A DNA stretch of 64,000 bases, taken from NCBI GenBank assembly GCA_019429185.1, contig JAHYJH010000001.1:1-64000 (forward strand). The letters run 5' to 3'. A model generated the notes under the pieces. It did not search any database. It was not told the origin of the DNA and saw nothing but the letters and a program-made list of their open reading frames with translations. Below are positions 60,333 to 64,000 of this stretch, piece by piece (position 1 is the first letter of the stretch; each line of letters opens with the position of its first letter). The position numbers and the translations under genes were made by a program. Source of the stretch: Vicingaceae bacterium (lineage in GTDB: Bacteria > Bacteroidota > Bacteroidia > Flavobacteriales_E > Vicingaceae).

Positions 60333-62222
60333 ATGAAAACTAATTTAATAATAAACGCAGCAAGTGTTGCAATTTTAATTGGAATGTTAGGATGTTCAAC
60401 ACAATATCATATTAAAAAAGGAGATAATTATTATGATAAAATAGCCTATTCTTCAGCAATAATACATTATGAAAAAGCCTATTCAAAAACGAATGAGGTT
60501 GAGGAGAAACTTGCAGAGACGTATTATAAAATGAATAACTTGAATGTTGCTGGTAGTATATATGAAAAAGCAGTTCAACGAGAAAATCATTCTCCCAAAA
60601 TTTATTTTAATTACGCAAAAATATTAATGAGCAATGGTAACTACGATGAAGCCATAATTTATTTTAAAAAGTATTTAGAAGTCTATAAAGACGATGTTGT
60701 TGCTGAAATGCTGTTAAAATCTTGTTTTTCTATTGGAGATAGATACAGGGATACTACTTTATATGAATTACATCCAATTAAATATGATGAATTTACCAAT
60801 GCATTTAGTGTTTTAGAATATCAAGAAGGAGCTGTTTTTGTTGCCGACAAAGAAGTTTTTTCTGGCAGAAAGAAAAGTCAATGGACAGGCAATAGTTATT
60901 TAGATTTATATGAAATTAAAAAAGATGGTGATGGCTCATGGATGGATCCTCAATTGTTAAAAGGAGATATTAATGGACGTTTTCATGAAGGACCAGCTTC
61001 GTTTTCTAAGGATGGAAATATGGTTTATTTTACTCGAAGTAATTATCTAAAAAGAAAAATGAAAACAAATCTTAATAAGGAAAATAATCTAAAAATTTTT
61101 TCGGCAACATTAGTTGATGATAAGTGGAAAAATTTAAAAGAGTTTCCTTTTAACAGCGATGATTACTCAGTAGGTCATCCTACCTTGTCTGATGATGAGA
61201 AAACAATTTATTTTGTTTCAGATATGCCTGGAGGTTATGGCGGAACGGATTTATATTTATCTAGATGGGAAAATGAGGGGTGGTCTAAACCAGAAAATTT
61301 AGGTGCAATTGTAAATACTGCTGGAAATGAAATGTTTCCTTATATTCATACGGACGATGCCTTATATTTTTCTTCTGATGCACACAATTCCATGGGAGGG
61401 TTAGATGTATTTATTTCTTACTTTAATGGTGAAGTGTGGGCTCAACCAGAAAATTTAAATTATCCACTAAATTCATCAAAAGATGATTTTGGCTTCAACA
61501 TAAGTAAGAATAATAGCAGTGTAGGTTTTGTATCTTCTTCAAGAGCTGATGCTGATAAAATGTATATCTATGATAAGCACCCTCCAAAGTTTAATTTATT
61601 TGGTGTAGCTCGTGAAAAAGGAAAACAAAAACGTGTTCAAGGGGTTACTGTTGAAATAATCAATGCTAAAACAGGAAAAATAATAAGTATGGTAAGTAAT
61701 AAATATGGTGAATTTAAACTCAGTTTAGAGCCTGAATCAAATTATGACTTGTATTGCACAAAAATAGGTTGTTTTACTCGAACTGATAAAATTTCTACGC
61801 TAGGATTAAAGTATTCACAAAATTTTTATGCCGATTTTGAAGTTGAACAAATCGTAATTGATAAACCAATTGTGTTAGAAAATATTTATTATGATTTCGA
61901 TAAATGGGAAATTAGACCTGATGCAGCTCTTGAATTAGATAAATTAGTGAAATTATTGAAAGACAATCCATCAATAGAAATTGAAATGAGTTCACATACT
62001 GATTCTAGAGGGAATGACCAATATAATTTAGTTTTATCAAACAAAAGAGCAATCGCAGCGGTTAAATATTTAATTGCTAGTGGAATCGATGAAAATAGAT
62101 TGACTTATAAAGGTTATGGCGAAAAACAATTGGTAAATCATTGTGCAAATGATGTTGAGTGTACAAGAAAAGAGCACCAACTGAACAGAAGAACAGAGTT
62201 TAAGGTTACTAAAATCAGATGA
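60333..62222 (+). CDS. OmpA-family lipoprotein with TPR and PD40 repeats
   Basis: A 629-aa protein with a lipoprotein-type signal ending in GMLGC (C21). TPR-like repeats occupy about residues 25-140 (YDKIAYSSAIIHYEKAY, YFNYAKILMSNGNYDEAIIYFKKYLE). A PD40 propeller fills about 150-430 (DMPGGYGGTDLYLSRW, LYFSSDAHNSMGGLDVF). A small carboxypeptidase-regulatory-like domain follows. The OmpA domain at about 510-620 (ENIYYDFDKWEIRPDA, EMSSHTDSRGNDQYNLVLSNKRA) should bind peptidoglycan. The organisation SprB-like adhesin, PorP/SprF, OmpA is a recurrent cluster; this protein may tether the complex to the cell wall. Confidence 0.9.
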   Translation: MKTNLIINAASVAILIGMLGCSTQYHIKKGDNYYDKIAYSSAIIHYEKAYSKTNEVEEKLAETYYKMNNLNVAGSIYEKAVQRENHSPKIYFNYAKILMSNGNYDEAIIYFKKYLEVYKDDVVAEMLLKSCFSIGDRYRDTTLYELHPIKYDEFTNAFSVLEYQEGAVFVADKEVFSGRKKSQWTGNSYLDLYEIKKDGDGSWMDPQLLKGDINGRFHEGPASFSKDGNMVYFTRSNYLKRKMKTNLNKENNLKIFSATLVDDKWKNLKEFPFNSDDYSVGHPTLSDDEKTIYFVSDMPGGYGGTDLYLSRWENEGWSKPENLGAIVNTAGNEMFPYIHTDDALYFSSDAHNSMGGLDVFISYFNGEVWAQPENLNYPLNSSKDDFGFNISKNNSSVGFVSSSRADADKMYIYDKHPPKFNLFGVAREKGKQKRVQGVTVEIINAKTGKIISMVSNKYGEFKLSLEPESNYDLYCTKIGCFTRTDKISTLGLKYSQNFYADFEVEQIVIDKPIVLENIYYDFDKWEIRPDAALELDKLVKLLKDNPSIEIEMSSHTDSRGNDQYNLVLSNKRAIAAVKYLIASGIDENRLTYKGYGEKQLVNHCANDVECTRKEHQLNRRTEFKVTKIR

Positions 62223-62282
62223 TAATGAAGAAAGGAAGGGAGGAATTGTCAATAAATCTACCAAACAAAAACTAATCATTAA

Positions 62283-62443
62283 TAACCTGAGTTCGGGATA
62301 ACGACAAAGTTTCTGTATTTTGTCACATTGAGTGATTTTTTGAAAAAAAATTGTATCGAAATGGGCAAAATACTTAGTTTTCGATACAAAATTATTACAT
62401 AATTTCAAACTGACAGTATTTTGCTTAACCCGAACTCAGGTTA
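62283..62443. repeat. Nested inverted-repeat element of 161 bp
   Basis: Outer arms TAACCTGAGTTCGGGATAA (62283-62301) and TTAACCCGAACTCAGGTTA (62425-62443) have one mismatch. Inner arms TTGTATCGAAA (62351-62361) and TTTTCGATACAA (62378-62389) are perfect. No ORF of note. Confidence 0.8.
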
Positions 62444-62483
62444 ATAGTTTGTATATTACAATTGGCTTTTTTAAGAAAAAAAT

Positions 62484-62509
62484 AAAACCCACTGTTTAGT
62501 GGGTTTTTT
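62484..62509. terminator. Bidirectional terminator
   Basis: AAAACCCACTGTTTAGTGGGTTTTTT folds into a GC-rich stem with A and T tracts on both sides, lying between the convergent OmpA-family and nqrF genes. Confidence 0.85.
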
Positions 62510-62527
62510 CATTAGAATAGGTATGAG

Positions 62528-63838
62528 TTACCCTCCAAAGTCATCAAAACGCACGTTTTCTGGTGGAACGCCCCACTCATCACACATTTTAACAACAGCA
62601 TTGTTCATCATGGGAGGACCACAGAAATAAAATTCGATGTCTTCTGGCGAATCATGTTTACTTAGGTAATTATCTATAACAACTTGATGAATAAATCCAA
62701 CAAAACCATCACCAGATTCATCATTAATGTCTTTTTTTATTTTCCAATTGTCAGATTCCATAGGCTCTGAAAGTGCTAAATAAAATTTGAAGTTTGGAAA
62801 ATCTTTTTCTAAATCTCTGAAATAGTGAATGTAGAACAATTCAGCTTTAGAACGTCCACCATACCAATAAGATACTTTTCTACCTGTTTTAAGTGTTTTA
62901 AATAATTCGTATAAGTGTGATCGCATAGGAGCCATTCCAGCACCTCCACCAATGTAAAGCATTTCAGAATCAGACGGATTGATAAAAAACTCACCATAAG
63001 GACCTGAAATTTTTACTTTATCACCTACTTTTTGGTTAAAAATAAAAGAAGAAGCAATACCAGGGTTTACATCCATCCATCCACCTTTTACTCTATCAAA
63101 AGGAGGTGTTGCACAACGTACATTCAACATAATTCGTCTTCCTTCAGCAGGGTAGGAGGCCATTGAATAGGCTCTTACCACTTCCTCATTATTTTTCATA
63201 ACTAAGGGCCATAATCCAAATTTATCCCAATCGGGTTTAAATTTATCAGGATCTCCTGGATGGTCTTGAGGATGAGCAGTAATATCCATATCAGCATATT
63301 TTACTGTGCATGCTGGTATTTTTATTTGAATATATCCTCCAGCTTTGTAGTTCATGTCTGTTGGGATTTCTACAATAAACTCTTTAATAAAAGTAGCTAC
63401 ATTATAGTTGGAAACAACAGTTGCTTCAAATTCTTTGATACCAAGCACTTCATTCTCCACCTCAATGTGCATATCTTCTTTTACTTTTACTTGACATCCC
63501 AAACGCATTCCTTCAGCAATTTCTTTACGAGAAAAATGAGGTTCTTCAGTTGGCAAAATACTTCCACCACCACTTTTTACATGGCATTTACATTGAAGAC
63601 AAGTTCCACCACCACCACAAGCAGAGGGAAGATAAATTCCAGCATTACCTAATGTTGTTAATAAAGTTGAGCCTGCAGCAACTTCTATTACTTTTTCTTC
63701 GTTTATGGTAATTTTTACAGGACCTGAGCTTGTTAATTTAGATTTTGCCCAAAGTAATATTGTTACCAATGATAAAGTAACAATTGCAAAAACAATGATG
63801 GCAACTACTATGGTTGCAGTACTTATTGCTAATAACAT
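62528..63838 (-). CDS. nqrF: Na+-translocating NADH:quinone oxidoreductase subunit F
   Basis: Electron-input subunit of Na+-NQR; takes hydride from NADH to FAD and on to a [2Fe-2S] cluster. The protein is 436 aa. One N-terminal membrane helix ([21 protein letters not shown]) precedes a ferredoxin domain with cluster cysteines C74, C80, C83 and C115 ([12 protein letters not shown] ... LGC). The FAD-binding RAYSMASYP and NADH-binding [15 protein letters not shown] motifs follow, and the C-terminus [16 protein letters not shown]...FDDFGG is typical. The nqrE gene ends 39 bp upstream, in the usual nqrABCDEF order. Confidence 0.97.
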   Translation of the reverse strand: MLLAISTATIVVAIIVFAIVTLSLVTILLWAKSKLTSSGPVKITINEEKVIEVAAGSTLLTTLGNAGIYLPSACGGGGTCLQCKCHVKSGGGSILPTEEPHFSRKEIAEGMRLGCQVKVKEDMHIEVENEVLGIKEFEATVVSNYNVATFIKEFIVEIPTDMNYKAGGYIQIKIPACTVKYADMDITAHPQDHPGDPDKFKPDWDKFGLWPLVMKNNEEVVRAYSMASYPAEGRRIMLNVRCATPPFDRVKGGWMDVNPGIASSFIFNQKVGDKVKISGPYGEFFINPSDSEMLYIGGGAGMAPMRSHLYELFKTLKTGRKVSYWYGGRSKAELFYIHYFRDLEKDFPNFKFYLALSEPMESDNWKIKKDINDESGDGFVGFIHQVVIDNYLSKHDSPEDIEFYFCGPPMMNNAVVKMCDEWGVPPENVRFDDFGG

Positions 63839-63877
63839 ATTTGTTCGTGTTAGTTTCTATTAATTAATATTGTTTTA

Positions 63878-64000
63878 TTATAGTTTAATCCCCATAAAGC
63901 TCATAAAAGCTATTCCCATTAACCCACAAATGATAAATGTGATACCTAAACCTCTTAAAGGAGCAGGAACATGAGAGTATTTAATTTTTTCTCTTATTGC
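63878..64000 (-). CDS. nqrE: Na+-translocating NADH:quinone oxidoreductase subunit E, C-terminal part
   Basis: Not in the ORF track because it runs off the right edge. The minus-strand frame gives 40 residues, [20 protein letters not shown] followed by a final membrane segment and the end FMGIKL, then TAA. This matches the C-terminus of NqrE (AIREKmkYSNVP...[10 protein letters not shown]), one of the membrane subunits of the sodium pump. It is upstream of nqrF by 39 bp on the same strand. Confidence 0.93.
   Translation of the reverse strand, partial: AIREKIKYSHVPAPLRGLGITFIICGLMGIAFMSFMGIKL

Larger units (their letters stand above)
62223..62527. other. Intergenic space between convergent ompA-family and nqrF genes
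   Basis: 305 bp holding a nested inverted-repeat element (62283-62443) and a shared terminator (62484-62509). No gene. Confidence 0.75.

Overview
The window reads as chromosomal DNA of a Bacteroidota bacterium, most likely of Flavobacteriales type. It is AT-rich. Several genes have upstream sequences of the TTG-N17-23-TAnnTTTG promoter class. There are many type IX secretion (T9SS) components and substrates: PorQ, PorP/SprF, and both type A and type B C-terminal sorting domains. The housekeeping proteins (MiaB, DusB, RecA, Lgt, NqrF, DapD) are of the forms usual in that phylum. I cannot name a species from sequence alone.

Layout. 0.2-2.1 kb: histidine ammonia-lyase and a small lipoprotein. 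2.4-6.9 kb: miaB, a lipoprotein, a sigma-54 activator and an LptE-like lipoprotein. 6.9-9.8 kb (minus strand): an unknown membrane protein, dusB and a lipoprotein. 9.9-18.5 kb (plus strand): an acyltransferase, a 3-hydroxyacyl-CoA dehydrogenase, an LptF/LptG permease, a truncated Bro-N protein, three glycosyltransferases and dapD; much of this looks like envelope biogenesis. 18.8-21.8 kb (minus strand): ilvE, then porQ-cmk. 21.9-25.3 kb: a mobile-element scar with a transposase remnant, an intact IS110/IS1111-type element and a 5'-truncated second IS110 transposase. 25.4-29.0 kb: a TPR/PD40 protein, an RluA-type pseudouridine synthase and a T9SS-exported esterase. 29.2-39.7 kb (minus strand): three large exported proteins and a Rieske-like lipoprotein. 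40.9-45.6 kb (minus strand): bcp-recA, lgt and mtaB. 45.7-51.6 kb (minus strand): a compact five-gene cell-surface operon. 51.7-52.9 kb: an aspartate-type aminotransferase. 53.3-62.2 kb: a giant SprB-like adhesin, PorP/SprF and an OmpA-family lipoprotein. 62.5-64.0 kb: nqrF and the end of nqrE.

The most striking observation is at 51461-51623. A consensus-like promoter is followed by an ATG and then eleven perfect copies of a 7-bp repeat, placed inside what would be the signal-peptide coding region of a surface fibre-like protein. With 11 copies the ATG is out of frame with the rest of the gene. With 1, 4, 7, 10 or 13 copies it is in frame and gives a convincing signal peptide. This has the form of a phase-variation switch at the head of an operon of outer-membrane and exported proteins. 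Other points of interest are a chimeric gene (GH16 N-terminus joined to a beta-barrel), a stretch of foreign-looking codon usage bounded by 44-bp direct repeats inside the giant adhesin, small inverted-repeat elements with apparent target-site duplications (one in the leader of the giant adhesin), and structured non-coding DNA in the IS1111-like element that may encode its guide RNA.

The intergenic spaces are rich in dispersed palindromic repeats. In a few places such repeats have become coding sequence, for example the C-terminal tails of MtaB and of the acyltransferase.
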